In this document: in pieces, positions 55,189 to 62,708 of the stretch
How positions within the stretch are numbered: position 1 is the stretch's first letter
Layout of the letters: each line of letters starts with the position of its first letter
From: Methylocaldum sp. 14B
Lineage (GTDB): Bacteria; Pseudomonadota; Gammaproteobacteria; Methylococcales; Methylococcaceae
Length of the DNA stretch: 64,000 nucleotides
Reading direction: 5' to 3'
Assembly (NCBI RefSeq): GCF_002005105.1
Contig: NZ_MSCV01000015.1
Coordinates: 62,001-126,000, forward strand
Made by a program: the position numbers and the translations under genes
The notes under the pieces: model-generated
What the model saw: the letters and a program-made list of their open reading frames with translations, nothing else
Databases searched by the model: none
What the model was told of the DNA's origin: nothing

Positions 55189-56529
55189 ATGCCTTCATCG
55201 ACTTCTCCCGACGTTTTCGTTCGCTGGTTTCGCGATTCTTCGCCCTACATCCATGCTCATAGGGGAAAAACCTTCGTCGTGTCGTTCGGCGGGGAAGCCG
55301 TTGCCGATAGCGGATTCCCTAACGCGATCCACGATTTCGCCATGCTCAACGGACTGGGTGTGCGCCTGGTTCTGGTGCACGGGATTCGCCCCCAAATCGA
55401 CGCCCGTCTGAGATTCCGTGGCGTCGAGGCGAATTATCATCAAGGGCTTCGCATCACCGATAAAACGGCGCTCGAATGCGTCAAGGAGGCTGCGGGAACG
55501 GTTCGGGTGGAAATCGAGGCATTGTTGTCGCAAGGCCTAGCCAATTCGCCGATGGCCGGTGTGCGTATCCGGGTAGCCTCGGGCAATTTCGTCGCGGCAA
55601 AGCCGGTGGGCGTTCGGGATGGCGTGGATTTCCAGAACACCGGAGAAGTGAGGCGCATCGATGTCGACGGGATTCGCGGAGCACTGGACCGGGGCGATAT
55701 CGTGTTGCTCTCCGCGATCGGTTACTCGCCCACCGGCGAGGTGTTCAACCTCAATGCCGAACAGGTCGCGACATCGGCCGCCATCGCCCTCAGGGCCGAC
55801 AAGCTGCTGCTGTTGACGGAACAAGACTGCATCTCCAGTTCCGACGGGAAGCTGATTCGGCAGCTTACCACCGGCGAGGCCGAGGAATTGCTGAAAGACG
55901 AAAGCGCCTTAGCGAACAAGGAGGTTATTCCGCACCTCAAAGCTGCGGTCAGGGCGTGTCGCGAAGGTGTACAGCGCGCTCACTTGCTCGATCGCCACAT
56001 CGACGGCGCCGTACTGCTCGAATTGTTCACCCGAGACGGTATCGGAACGCTGATTAGCCGAACGCCGTTCGAAACCATGCGCCCGGCGAAGGTTCAGGAC
56101 GTTGCGGGGGTACTCGATCTTATCGCGCCGCTCGAGCAAGCCGGCGTACTGGTGCCGCGCTCCCGCGAACGGCTGGAAACCGATATCCACGATTTCGTGG
56201 TGATCGAGCGGGACGGACTGATTATCGGCTGCGCCGCGTTGCATGTGTTCCGGGAAGAACGGATGGGAGAATTGGCCTGCCTCGCGCTCCATGACGACTA
56301 CCGCGGCGAAAAGCGGGGCGAGCGTTTGCTCGAATATCTGGAGGCGAAGGCCCGCACCCTGCATCTGAATCGGCTATTCGCGCTAACCACTCAAACGGCG
56401 CACTGGTTCCGGGAACGCGGTTTCGAACCGGCGAACACTGCCGATTTGCCCGAGGCGCGCCGGGCATCTTATAGCCTCCAACGCGCCTCCAAGGTATTGA
56501 TCAAGCCGCTCGAGCTTTCGCGATCTTGA
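55189..56529 (+). CDS. argA: N-acetylglutamate synthase ArgA
   Basis: First step of arginine synthesis. An N-terminal amino-acid-kinase domain (residues 1-285, FVVSFGGEAVADSG, LVHGIRPQIDARLRFRG) is fused to a C-terminal GNAT acetyltransferase domain (about 300-446, GCAALHVFREERMGELACLA, YRGEKRGERLLEYLE). The 446 residues match the E. coli ArgA type. The kinase-like domain normally binds arginine for feedback inhibition. Three hairpins follow the stop. Confidence 0.95.
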   Translation: MPSSTSPDVFVRWFRDSSPYIHAHRGKTFVVSFGGEAVADSGFPNAIHDFAMLNGLGVRLVLVHGIRPQIDARLRFRGVEANYHQGLRITDKTALECVKEAAGTVRVEIEALLSQGLANSPMAGVRIRVASGNFVAAKPVGVRDGVDFQNTGEVRRIDVDGIRGALDRGDIVLLSAIGYSPTGEVFNLNAEQVATSAAIALRADKLLLLTEQDCISSSDGKLIRQLTTGEAEELLKDESALANKEVIPHLKAAVRACREGVQRAHLLDRHIDGAVLLELFTRDGIGTLISRTPFETMRPAKVQDVAGVLDLIAPLEQAGVLVPRSRERLETDIHDFVVIERDGLIIGCAALHVFREERMGELACLALHDDYRGEKRGERLLEYLEAKARTLHLNRLFALTTQTAHWFRERGFEPANTADLPEARRASYSLQRASKVLIKPLELSRS

Positions 56530-56540
56530 GTTATTAATCA

Positions 56541-56572
56541 GGCCCGTAAATACCCTCCTGGTATTTCGGGCC
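56541..56572 (+). terminator. Hairpin after argA, probable terminator
   Basis: Arms GGCCCGTAAATACC and GGTATTTCGGGCC pair with one bulged base and a 5-base loop, 11 bases after the argA stop. There is no clean T run, so efficiency is uncertain. Confidence 0.55.
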
Positions 56573-56575
56573 GCC

Positions 56576-56604
56576 GCCCAGGCCGGTACACGCCCGGCCT
56601 GGGC
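56576..56604. repeat. Second hairpin in the argA-glgA gap
   Basis: Perfect 11-bp GC-rich inverted repeat GCCCAGGCCGG (56576-56586) and CCGGCCTGGGC (56594-56604), 7-base loop. It lies directly after the argA hairpin, with no T run. Confidence 0.6.
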
Positions 56605-56645
56605 TCACGCGGCTTGTCGCCGCGCTAAGAAAACCCTGCCCCGGA

Positions 56646-56677
56646 TTAACCCGGCCTATATTTATAGGCCGGGTTAA
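56646..56677. terminator. Perfect 15-bp hairpin between convergent argA and glgA
   Basis: Arms TTAACCCGGCCTATA (56646-56660) and TATAGGCCGGGTTAA (56663-56677) pair perfectly around a 2-base loop, about 28 bases after the leftward glgA stop. It probably ends glgA transcription or blocks convergent readthrough, though no long T run follows on either strand. Confidence 0.6.
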
Positions 56678-56705
56678 TAATCGTCCGGGTCTTGCCGAGC
56701 GAGTC

Positions 56706-58919
56706 TTATTTCTCGCGGATGAGGTCGTAGATATTGAGGTAATCCTGTCCCGGATTCTTCCACGAGAAATCGTAGCGCATGGCGTTCTTCATCAGTTCCC
56801 GGAAGTGATCGGGATAGTCGTAGTAACAGCTCAACGCCCGTCCGAGCGCCGATTCCAGCCCGCTGTAATCGTAATCCCTGAACACATAGCCGTTGCGCTC
56901 GTTCAGCGGTTTGTACGAATAATCCTTGTCGAATACCGTGTCCGCCAGGCCGCCGACTTCCCGCACCACGGGCACGGTGCCGTAGCGCATGGCGATCAGC
57001 TGGGTGAGACCGCAGGGTTCGAACTGGCTCGGCACCAGCATGATATCCGCGCCGGCGTAGATGAGATGCGACAGTTCCTCGTTGAAGCCGATTTCGATGT
57101 GACAATCCGGGTTATCGTTCAGTTGGTGTTTCAGGCTCCAGAAATAGCTGTTGATCTGTCCGTCCGGACTGGAGCCCAGCAGCACGAACTGGCCGCGCCG
57201 GTGCAACGTATAAAAAATGGCGTGGCGGATGAGTTCCAGCCCTTTCTGGGGGTCCAGCCGGCCGACGAAGGCGACGATCGGTTTTTCGTTGTCGGCGATC
57301 ATCAGGCGGTCTCGCAGCGCCTTCTTGTTCTTGTATTTTTCCTCGATGTTGTCGACGCCGTAGCGCTGCGCGATATGATGGTCGATTTCCGGATTCCACA
57401 CGTTGTAATCGATGCCGTTGACGACGCCGCCGTATTTTACGTGGTGGATATGCAGCGTGGGTTCAAGGCCGAAACCCTGGCCCTGGTCCTTGGCTTCGTT
57501 GGCATGGCGCGGGGAAACGGTCGTCACGAAGTTGGAATAGACCACGCCGGCTTTCATCAGATTGATCGCATGGGGATTGAAATTGTCCCGCAGCCGGTCG
57601 TAATGGAAATAGTATTCGGGCCGGTTGAGGCCGGTCGCGTGGAGCACTTGCGCGCCGGTGACTCCCTGGTGCTTGAAATTGTGGATGGTGAAGCACACCC
57701 GCGGGTGGGTCATGCCGAGGAATTTATAGATCTCGAACAGAAACACCGGCGCCAGCGCCGTCTGCCAGTCATGGCAATGAATGATGTCGGGATTCTTGCC
57801 GGATTTCCAGAGAAACTCCATGGCCGCCCGCGTGAAGAACGCGAAGCGCAGAACGTCGTCGTTAAAGCCGTAAATGCAGCCGCGGTTGAAGAAGTTGTCG
57901 CTGGAATGCGGCTCGATGAAGAAGCACTTGCGGCCATGCACGAATCCGAAATAGACGGTGCAATGAATGGCGCCGCCGTACCAGGGCACCCACAAGTCTT
58001 TGTAGGTTTCGCACAGGCCCCAGATATGGTCGTAACGTAGGCAATCGTATTTGGGCAGTATGATTTCGACGTGATTGCCGCGGATTTCCAGTTCGTTGCC
58101 GAGTCCGAACACGACATCGGCGAGGCCGCCGACTTTGGCGACGGGCGCGAGCTCGGGCGTGATCTGAACGATAAACATCGACGGAATCGCTGAAACAGGC
58201 TGGTGTGGCATCGGTTCGGGTTCAGGCGCGAGCTGAGCCTGCGACGCTGATCGCGGTTCCGGTTCCACCGGCACGGATTCCGGTTCGGGCGGGGGCATTT
58301 TCTCCAAGGGACGGAACTCTTCTGGCGTCGGCGTCGGAGCCGGAATTGCACTAGCTGTCTCTGAGGGCAATAGCTCCGCAGTCTCTAGGCGTTCGGGGGC
58401 TATCGGCTCAGGTGCTGACGGCGAATCGGCGGCAGAAATCGGAGCGGGCGGTATTTCGTCAGAGTCCTCTGATTTCTTTGAATGTCGTGACCATGCCTCA
58501 GCTTCCGTAACTTTCGCGGGAGATTCGGCTGAAGCGAGTTCGACCGGCTTCTTTTGATCCGCCCGACCGAGCTTCGCGCTAACCAGCTTCACTTCCGGTT
58601 CGGCTTTTTCCGGCTTTTTCCCTGAAGCTTTGGGCGCAATTTTTTCGGCCGGCGCCATGGCTGCCGCGAGGGAAACGGTTTCTTTCTCCGGCTCGTGGCG
58701 AACGGCTTTCTCGGATGCCGGAGTCTTGGACCTCGTAGAAGGCTTCGCGCGAACAACGGAGGTCTCCGACGGCGAACGCGCGTTTGCAGCTTTGGATCGA
58801 GTGGCCTTGGCTTGGGATTTTTCCTTTGTCGCGGGCTTCTCCATGGCTTTTCCGGGTTTTCCTTTTTGGGACTCGGAAGCGTTTACTTTCTTATCTTGAG
58901 GCGGGGTCTTTTGGGTCAT
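56706..58919 (-). CDS. glgA: Glycogen/starch synthase (GT5) with long low-complexity N-terminus
   Basis: Adds glucose from ADP-glucose to glycogen. The GT5 enzyme occupies residues 248-737: MFIVQITPELAPVAKVGGLA with the nucleotide-sugar motif KVGGL at 262-266, IIHCHDWQTAL, and a C-terminal domain with FVGRLDPQKGLELI and VPSQFEPCGLTQLIAMRYGT. GCIYGFNDDVLRFAFF and nearby segments resemble starch-synthase III/cyanobacterial GlgA2 types more than E. coli GlgA. Residues 1-247 are Lys/Ala/Pro/Glu-rich and look disordered; a start at M248 (58178) is possible but has no ribosome-binding site. A GH13 gene lies 248 bp upstream in the same direction. Confidence 0.9.
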   Translation of the reverse strand: MTQKTPPQDKKVNASESQKGKPGKAMEKPATKEKSQAKATRSKAANARSPSETSVVRAKPSTRSKTPASEKAVRHEPEKETVSLAAAMAPAEKIAPKASGKKPEKAEPEVKLVSAKLGRADQKKPVELASAESPAKVTEAEAWSRHSKKSEDSDEIPPAPISAADSPSAPEPIAPERLETAELLPSETASAIPAPTPTPEEFRPLEKMPPPEPESVPVEPEPRSASQAQLAPEPEPMPHQPVSAIPSMFIVQITPELAPVAKVGGLADVVFGLGNELEIRGNHVEIILPKYDCLRYDHIWGLCETYKDLWVPWYGGAIHCTVYFGFVHGRKCFFIEPHSSDNFFNRGCIYGFNDDVLRFAFFTRAAMEFLWKSGKNPDIIHCHDWQTALAPVFLFEIYKFLGMTHPRVCFTIHNFKHQGVTGAQVLHATGLNRPEYYFHYDRLRDNFNPHAINLMKAGVVYSNFVTTVSPRHANEAKDQGQGFGLEPTLHIHHVKYGGVVNGIDYNVWNPEIDHHIAQRYGVDNIEEKYKNKKALRDRLMIADNEKPIVAFVGRLDPQKGLELIRHAIFYTLHRRGQFVLLGSSPDGQINSYFWSLKHQLNDNPDCHIEIGFNEELSHLIYAGADIMLVPSQFEPCGLTQLIAMRYGTVPVVREVGGLADTVFDKDYSYKPLNERNGYVFRDYDYSGLESALGRALSCYYDYPDHFRELMKNAMRYDFSWKNPGQDYLNIYDLIREK

Positions 58920-59167
58920 GAGGTTGCGTCCGGTTGCCTAACATGAACTCGACAAGGCTAGTTTAAGCGATCCAGGGTTTCGAAAAAAACGCCATGTCGG
59001 CTCAAGTTAGGAGTTAGCCTATTTACTCGGGTGGCCTGTGCGTCGCGAAATCGGGGTGATGACGGCCACGGATTATTGGATGGAATGATTGCCGAAGATC
59101 GGCCTCTCCACCGGTCAGCCCGCATTTTGCGTTACTTTGGTTGCACTTTCGATGCGGGCAGAGAGCG

Positions 59168-60430
59168 TCACTGCGTTACCAGGACCCGTCCCATTCCCGG
59201 TGTCAGCTCGAACTGGAAAGGCGTCGGCAAGTAATCCAGGGGCCATTCCGGCGAGACATCGAACAGCGGCGGTTCGCTTTGAACAAGATGGTACAGATTG
59301 TCGGAGAAGAAATTCTGCCGATTCCAAGCGTCCTTGTTCATAATGATCAATGCCTCGCTACGCTTCCGGCTGGCGGTTTTTCGCATCAGCAAGATTTCCG
59401 GATTGGAATGGTCGAGCACTTGCGTGGCGCTCTCCTCATCGAATATCTGATGCCGACTCTTGATTCCATTGATCTGTTTGATGTAGCCGGTCAAATCGAT
59501 ATCCGTTTTTTCCCAGTCATCAGGCGTGGTATCGACGACGTGGAGCGGCTTTCGGAAGCCGAATTCGAATCCCATGGGTATCATCACACCGGCGGAAAAC
59601 AGCGCCGAGAAGAAATAGCGCTGTTTGACCGCATCGACATTCTGCTGGAACTCCGCGAATGCGCGCGCCGTATCGTGGCTTTCGGGGAAACTGACGGACG
59701 GTACGATTTCACGTGTGAGCCGGTATTGATCCATCAGCCAGGAGCCGGAAAAATCCCACCATTTCGAGCTGTTGAAGATAAAGTCGAAACCGGCTTGCGC
59801 GGTTTCCCGGGTTTGATCGGCACTACAGCCCAAGGTCTCGGCCAGGAATACGGTTTCGGGGTGCGCCCGTTTGGTTTCTTCGATGAGCCGTGCCCAGAAA
59901 CGGCTGGGTAACTGGTAAGCCGCATCGCAGCGCAGTCCCTTAAAGCCCAGGCCGACCAGGTATTCGACGATTTCGCGGCAGTAACGGTACAGACCTTCCG
60001 GATCGGACGTATGCTGATGATCGAATTGTGCGAGATCGCGCCAGACGACCTTTTCTCCTTCATGCATACAGAACGGGTGGGCGATGCGCCTGCCTTGTTT
60101 GACGAACCACTCCGGATGCTGCTTGAGCAAAGTCGAATCATAGGCACAATGATTGATGACCAAATCGACGATCATGCCGAGCCCCAGGCTTTCGGCTTGA
60201 CTTGCGATCTCGCGCAGTTGTTCTTCCGGCGATTTGGAAGAGCGGGCATTCAGCAACCACGGATCGATTTGAAAATAATCCTTGATGGAATAAAGGCTGC
60301 GGGATCGTCCGAGCTTCTGGACGGGATTGACGAAGATCCAGTTGAATCCCATATCCGCCGCTCTTTCCAGATGCGGCTTCCAACGATTCAAAGGACCCGC
60401 GAGCCGCGGGAAGAGGTTATAGATTTTCAT
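59168..60430 (-). CDS. GH13 alpha-amylase family enzyme
   Basis: A 420-residue (beta/alpha)8 glycoside hydrolase fold of family GH13. The nucleophile D169 is in GLRCDAAYQ, the acid/base E198 in FLAETLG and the third carboxylate D253 in PESHDTAR; VDLVINHCAYDS is the first conserved region. No signal peptide is seen, so it is cytosolic. Its beginning (IYNLFPRLAGPLNRWKPHLE) recalls the maltosyltransferase GlgE, but the catalytic regions and short length do not support calling it GlgE. The glycogen synthase gene downstream suggests a role in alpha-glucan metabolism. Confidence 0.85.
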   Translation of the reverse strand: MKIYNLFPRLAGPLNRWKPHLERAADMGFNWIFVNPVQKLGRSRSLYSIKDYFQIDPWLLNARSSKSPEEQLREIASQAESLGLGMIVDLVINHCAYDSTLLKQHPEWFVKQGRRIAHPFCMHEGEKVVWRDLAQFDHQHTSDPEGLYRYCREIVEYLVGLGFKGLRCDAAYQLPSRFWARLIEETKRAHPETVFLAETLGCSADQTRETAQAGFDFIFNSSKWWDFSGSWLMDQYRLTREIVPSVSFPESHDTARAFAEFQQNVDAVKQRYFFSALFSAGVMIPMGFEFGFRKPLHVVDTTPDDWEKTDIDLTGYIKQINGIKSRHQIFDEESATQVLDHSNPEILLMRKTASRKRSEALIIMNKDAWNRQNFFSDNLYHLVQSEPPLFDVSPEWPLDYLPTPFQFELTPGMGRVLVTQ

Positions 60431-60654
60431 GCGTTTTGGAGAATTGCTCGGCGCGAGGTAAATAATCTAGGTCGGGGGCGGATGGCCCTATATCGAATAG
60501 ACCGCGGTAAACGCAGCGGGGTTCATCCACCCTCCCAGGCTCGGGACTTCCCGGAAGCCCTTTTGCTGCGGTTTCGGTCGCCGGGTTTGGAAAAACTAAA
60601 GCATTTTCATATCTACTCTACCGTACGGGAACTCGCGAGTAGGTCGGGAATCCC

Positions 60655-60834
60655 TTCCCAATCGCAAACGTCGCTATAGTCGCGACTCTTCCAATCGCAA
60701 ACAGTCGCTTTAGCCGCGACCCTTCCAATCGCAAACGGCGTCTTCGGGAAGGGGCTGGCCGGCGCTCCCGGCTAGGCCGTTTGCGATTGGAAGGGTCATC
60801 CCAGCGCTCCTGGGATGACCGTTTGCGATTGGAG
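60655..60834. repeat. Cluster of a 14-15-bp motif in direct and inverted copies (REP-like)
   Basis: The motif CTTCCAATCGCAAAC occurs in direct orientation at about 60655-60669 (one extra C), 60688-60702 and 60722-60736, a 33-34-bp period, and inverted as GTTTGCGATTGGAAG at 60779-60793 and GTTTGCGATTGGAG at 60821-60834. The 18-bp sequences between direct copies carry GTCGC...GCGAC partial palindromes, as in GTCGCTATAGTCGCGAC. Copy number and alternating orientation resemble REP/BIME intergenic elements. No cas gene or long spacer is present. Confidence 0.85.
60794..60820. repeat. Perfect hairpin inside the repeat cluster
   Basis: Arms GGTCATCCCA (60794-60803) and TGGGATGACC (60811-60820), 7-base loop, placed exactly between the two inverted copies of the 15-bp motif. 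Confidence 0.8.
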
Positions 60835-60879
60835 CGCCGAAGCCGCCCTTCCCGACGCCGCCGTTAGGGCAACGGGTTC

Positions 60880-60899
60880 GTCGGCAAAGGATTGCCGAC
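60880..60899. repeat. REP-like hairpin with GTCGGCAA arms
   Basis: Arms GTCGGCAA and TTGCCGAC around AGGA, followed by CTACAAAT. Sequences of the form TAGGTCGGCAATCC...GCCGAC are common dispersed hairpins in gammaproteobacterial genomes; a related GGTCGGGAATCC stands at 60642. Confidence 0.6.
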
Positions 60900-61034
60900 C
60901 TACAAATACTTGAGTCGATTTACCCTAGCCGAAAGCGCCAACGACTTCCGCCAAGCCCGTTATGCCGTATGAGCGAGATGAACGCGCTCTAAAGGAACGT
61001 CGGACAAGCTTCGATAACTTTCGAATGTCGGCTT

Positions 61035-61062
61035 AGAAAAGGGATGCCGATTGGCATCCCTT
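61035..61062 (-). terminator. Intrinsic terminator of the mtdB-paralogue gene
   Basis: On the minus strand the hairpin AAGGGATGCC-AATC-GGCATCCCTT is followed by TTCTAAG, about 45 bases after the stop codon of the paralogue gene. Arms are perfect over 10 bp. Confidence 0.85.
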
Positions 61063-61105
61063 GTGGCGGTTTGCTCGACTTCGGGAAAGCGGCGGAGCCG
61101 ACGCG

Positions 61106-62011
61106 TCAGACCATGGTCCGGGCGATTTTGAATGCCTCGCGGAAATCGTAAAAAACGGGCTCTTCCTGGGTCAGGAGCGAGCGGAGCAAATGCTGTTGCA
61201 GCTTGTACTTGTAATCGCCGACCGCCAATGCACCGATGCCGACGGCACCCGGAGAGTTGACTGCATGCTTGAGCGGAGTGCCCAAATCGGTCCGCTTGAC
61301 GCCCTCGATACCCAATGGCGGAACCGCGTTCACATCCGCCGCAACCTTGAGTTGGTTCGCTTCCGCCAGGGCGCTGGCTTTTAGAACCTGCACTCCGGCC
61401 TTGGCCGTGCAGAACACGACATCCGCCTTGTGAAGCAAGTGGGCCTTGTCGGCCTCGGATGCCGCACATGTGCCTTCCAGGCGAGTTTGGAACAGGCGCC
61501 CGTAGGTATCGGCCTTTTCCAGTGCATTGTCGAGCGACGCGTGATCGATGATCGTCGTTTCCGCTCCGCACAAAGCGGCAATAACCCCGGTAGCTATGCC
61601 TACCGGGCCGGTGCCGCCGAACACCACGGCATTGCACCCTTTCAGCTCCATGCCGTGTTTCTCCTTGAGTTGTTTTTCAGCCACTGCGACTAAAGCCGCC
61701 GCCGTGGTAAAACCTCCGCTGGGGTCGGCCAGGACGGAAAACTGGAAGGGCGGCACCATGGCCTTTTGGGTAGCTTCCAACATACTCACGGCCAAACCGA
61801 TATCGCGTCCGCCGATAAACATGCCCGTTCTTTTTACGCCTTCCGGTCCGCGCGAAAAGATGGCGTCTTGCGTAAGGCCGTTGATTTCCTCGAGCTTTAC
61901 GTTGTTGAGCGGAATAATCATGTCGAAATCCGCATCGACCGCCATATTGATATCGAACGGGCTGTTATGGGGCATCGGATCGAGCATGTATAAAACACTG
62001 CGTTTGGACAT
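61106..62011 (-). CDS. MtdB paralogue, methylene-tetrahydromethanopterin dehydrogenase family
   Basis: 301 residues aligned end to end with the MtdB-like protein encoded at 62709-63626: SPFDINMAVDADFDMIIPL, QDAIFSRGPEGVKRTGMFIG, a Rossmann motif GGTGPVGIATGV, ADVNAVPPLGIEGV and VGIGALAVGDYKYKLQ. The family oxidises methylene-H4MPT to methenyl-H4MPT with NAD(P)+. It differs at many positions from its neighbour, including the substrate-facing N-terminal part (NNVKLEEINGLT), so specificity for another pterin or cofactor is possible. It follows the globin-like gene by 48 bp and ends at a terminator. Confidence 0.85.
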   Translation of the reverse strand: MSKRSVLYMLDPMPHNSPFDINMAVDADFDMIIPLNNVKLEEINGLTQDAIFSRGPEGVKRTGMFIGGRDIGLAVSMLEATQKAMVPPFQFSVLADPSGGFTTAAALVAVAEKQLKEKHGMELKGCNAVVFGGTGPVGIATGVIAALCGAETTIIDHASLDNALEKADTYGRLFQTRLEGTCAASEADKAHLLHKADVVFCTAKAGVQVLKASALAEANQLKVAADVNAVPPLGIEGVKRTDLGTPLKHAVNSPGAVGIGALAVGDYKYKLQQHLLRSLLTQEEPVFYDFREAFKIARTMV

Positions 62012-62059
62012 GTGTTGGCTTCTCTACGTCAGTAATAAAGATACTTGGTCTTAGGTAGC

Positions 62060-62515
62060 TTAGTCGTCATGCATGGATTTCATGACGGCAATGCCGCGCT
62101 CGACAACCGTTTTCCAGGCTGCTTCGAGTTCGGGATTGAATTTTGGATCGCTTTCGGCGACGGTCGATATCAGGGCAGAAACCCAAAAATCATAAAGATC
62201 AGGTTCTATATTAAGTCTGCTTCTGGAATGGGATTCACCGAGCTGAATCATCTTTTCCGCCGTGACGGGGCTAGGCTCGTGAAAAAACAGAATCAAATGC
62301 CTGATGCCGTGATCCAGCAAACGCCTCTGAGCTTCCCAGTCGGCTTTCCGAAATTTTTCCGCAATTCTGGGCGATGTTGCGATAAAGGCATTATAAAAGT
62401 CATCTATAAAGGTCCCGGTTAGTCGGCATCGTGTATAGCTTTTGTCCACCATTTCCTTGAGCAATCGATCATTATCGGCATCCGTGATTTTAATGGCTTC
62501 GGCGGTATTATTCAT
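62060..62515 (-). CDS. Single-domain globin-like protein
   Basis: 151 residues, all helical. Globin landmarks: a Phe in the CD1 position (F55 in IAEKFRKADW), LLDHGIRHLILFF in the E-helix position, the probable proximal histidine H96 in LGESHSRSRLNI, and YDFWVSALISTVAESDPKF in the G helix. No reductase or signalling domain is attached. AGAGGAG precedes the ATG. It lies between two mtdB-family genes read in the same direction, so it may bind O2 or NO in connection with C1 metabolism. Heme binding is inferred from the motif pattern only. Confidence 0.75.
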   Translation of the reverse strand: MNNTAEAIKITDADNDRLLKEMVDKSYTRCRLTGTFIDDFYNAFIATSPRIAEKFRKADWEAQRRLLDHGIRHLILFFHEPSPVTAEKMIQLGESHSRSRLNIEPDLYDFWVSALISTVAESDPKFNPELEAAWKTVVERGIAVMKSMHDD

Positions 62516-62635
62516 TATTATGCTCCTCTTGGCTGATCCAGTTAACTATTGTTTTTATATGGATAATTAAATACCCTCGAACCCGATAATTGTCCCTAGC
62601 CATCGGATGGTCGAATAATTAATTACCAACCGGAT

Positions 62636-62660
62636 AATGGCCACTCAGTATGTGGCCATT
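62636..62660. repeat. Inverted repeat between mtdB and the globin-like gene
   Basis: Perfect 9-bp arms AATGGCCAC and GTGGCCATT with a 7-base loop, in the 193-bp AT-rich gap after mtdB. There is no T run, so it may be an attenuating or processing hairpin, or an operator for the two downstream genes. Confidence 0.55.
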
Positions 62661-62708
62661 GAATCCATAGTAAGAAATAGCATATTAATGAATTTCTGCT
62701 TTGACGCT

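Larger units (their letters stand above)
60431..61034. other. About 600-bp repeat-rich intergenic region, no gene seen
   Basis: Only short overlapping frames without family resemblance cross this stretch. It holds the 34-bp-period repeats at 60655-60736, their inverted copies to 60834 and two further hairpins (60794-60820, 60880-60899). The stretch next to the GH13 gene (60431-60640) probably contains that gene's promoter, but no hexamers stand out. Confidence 0.6.

Noticed and set aside
59168-60430. Maltosyltransferase GlgE identity for the GH13 gene
   Set aside because: The first residues are reminiscent, but the protein is much shorter than GlgE and its catalytic regions are of the general alpha-amylase type.
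60655-60834. CRISPR array
   Set aside because: The repeated motif is only 14-15 bp, period 33-34 bp, three direct copies followed by inverted ones; the intervening sequences resemble each other and no cas genes are near.
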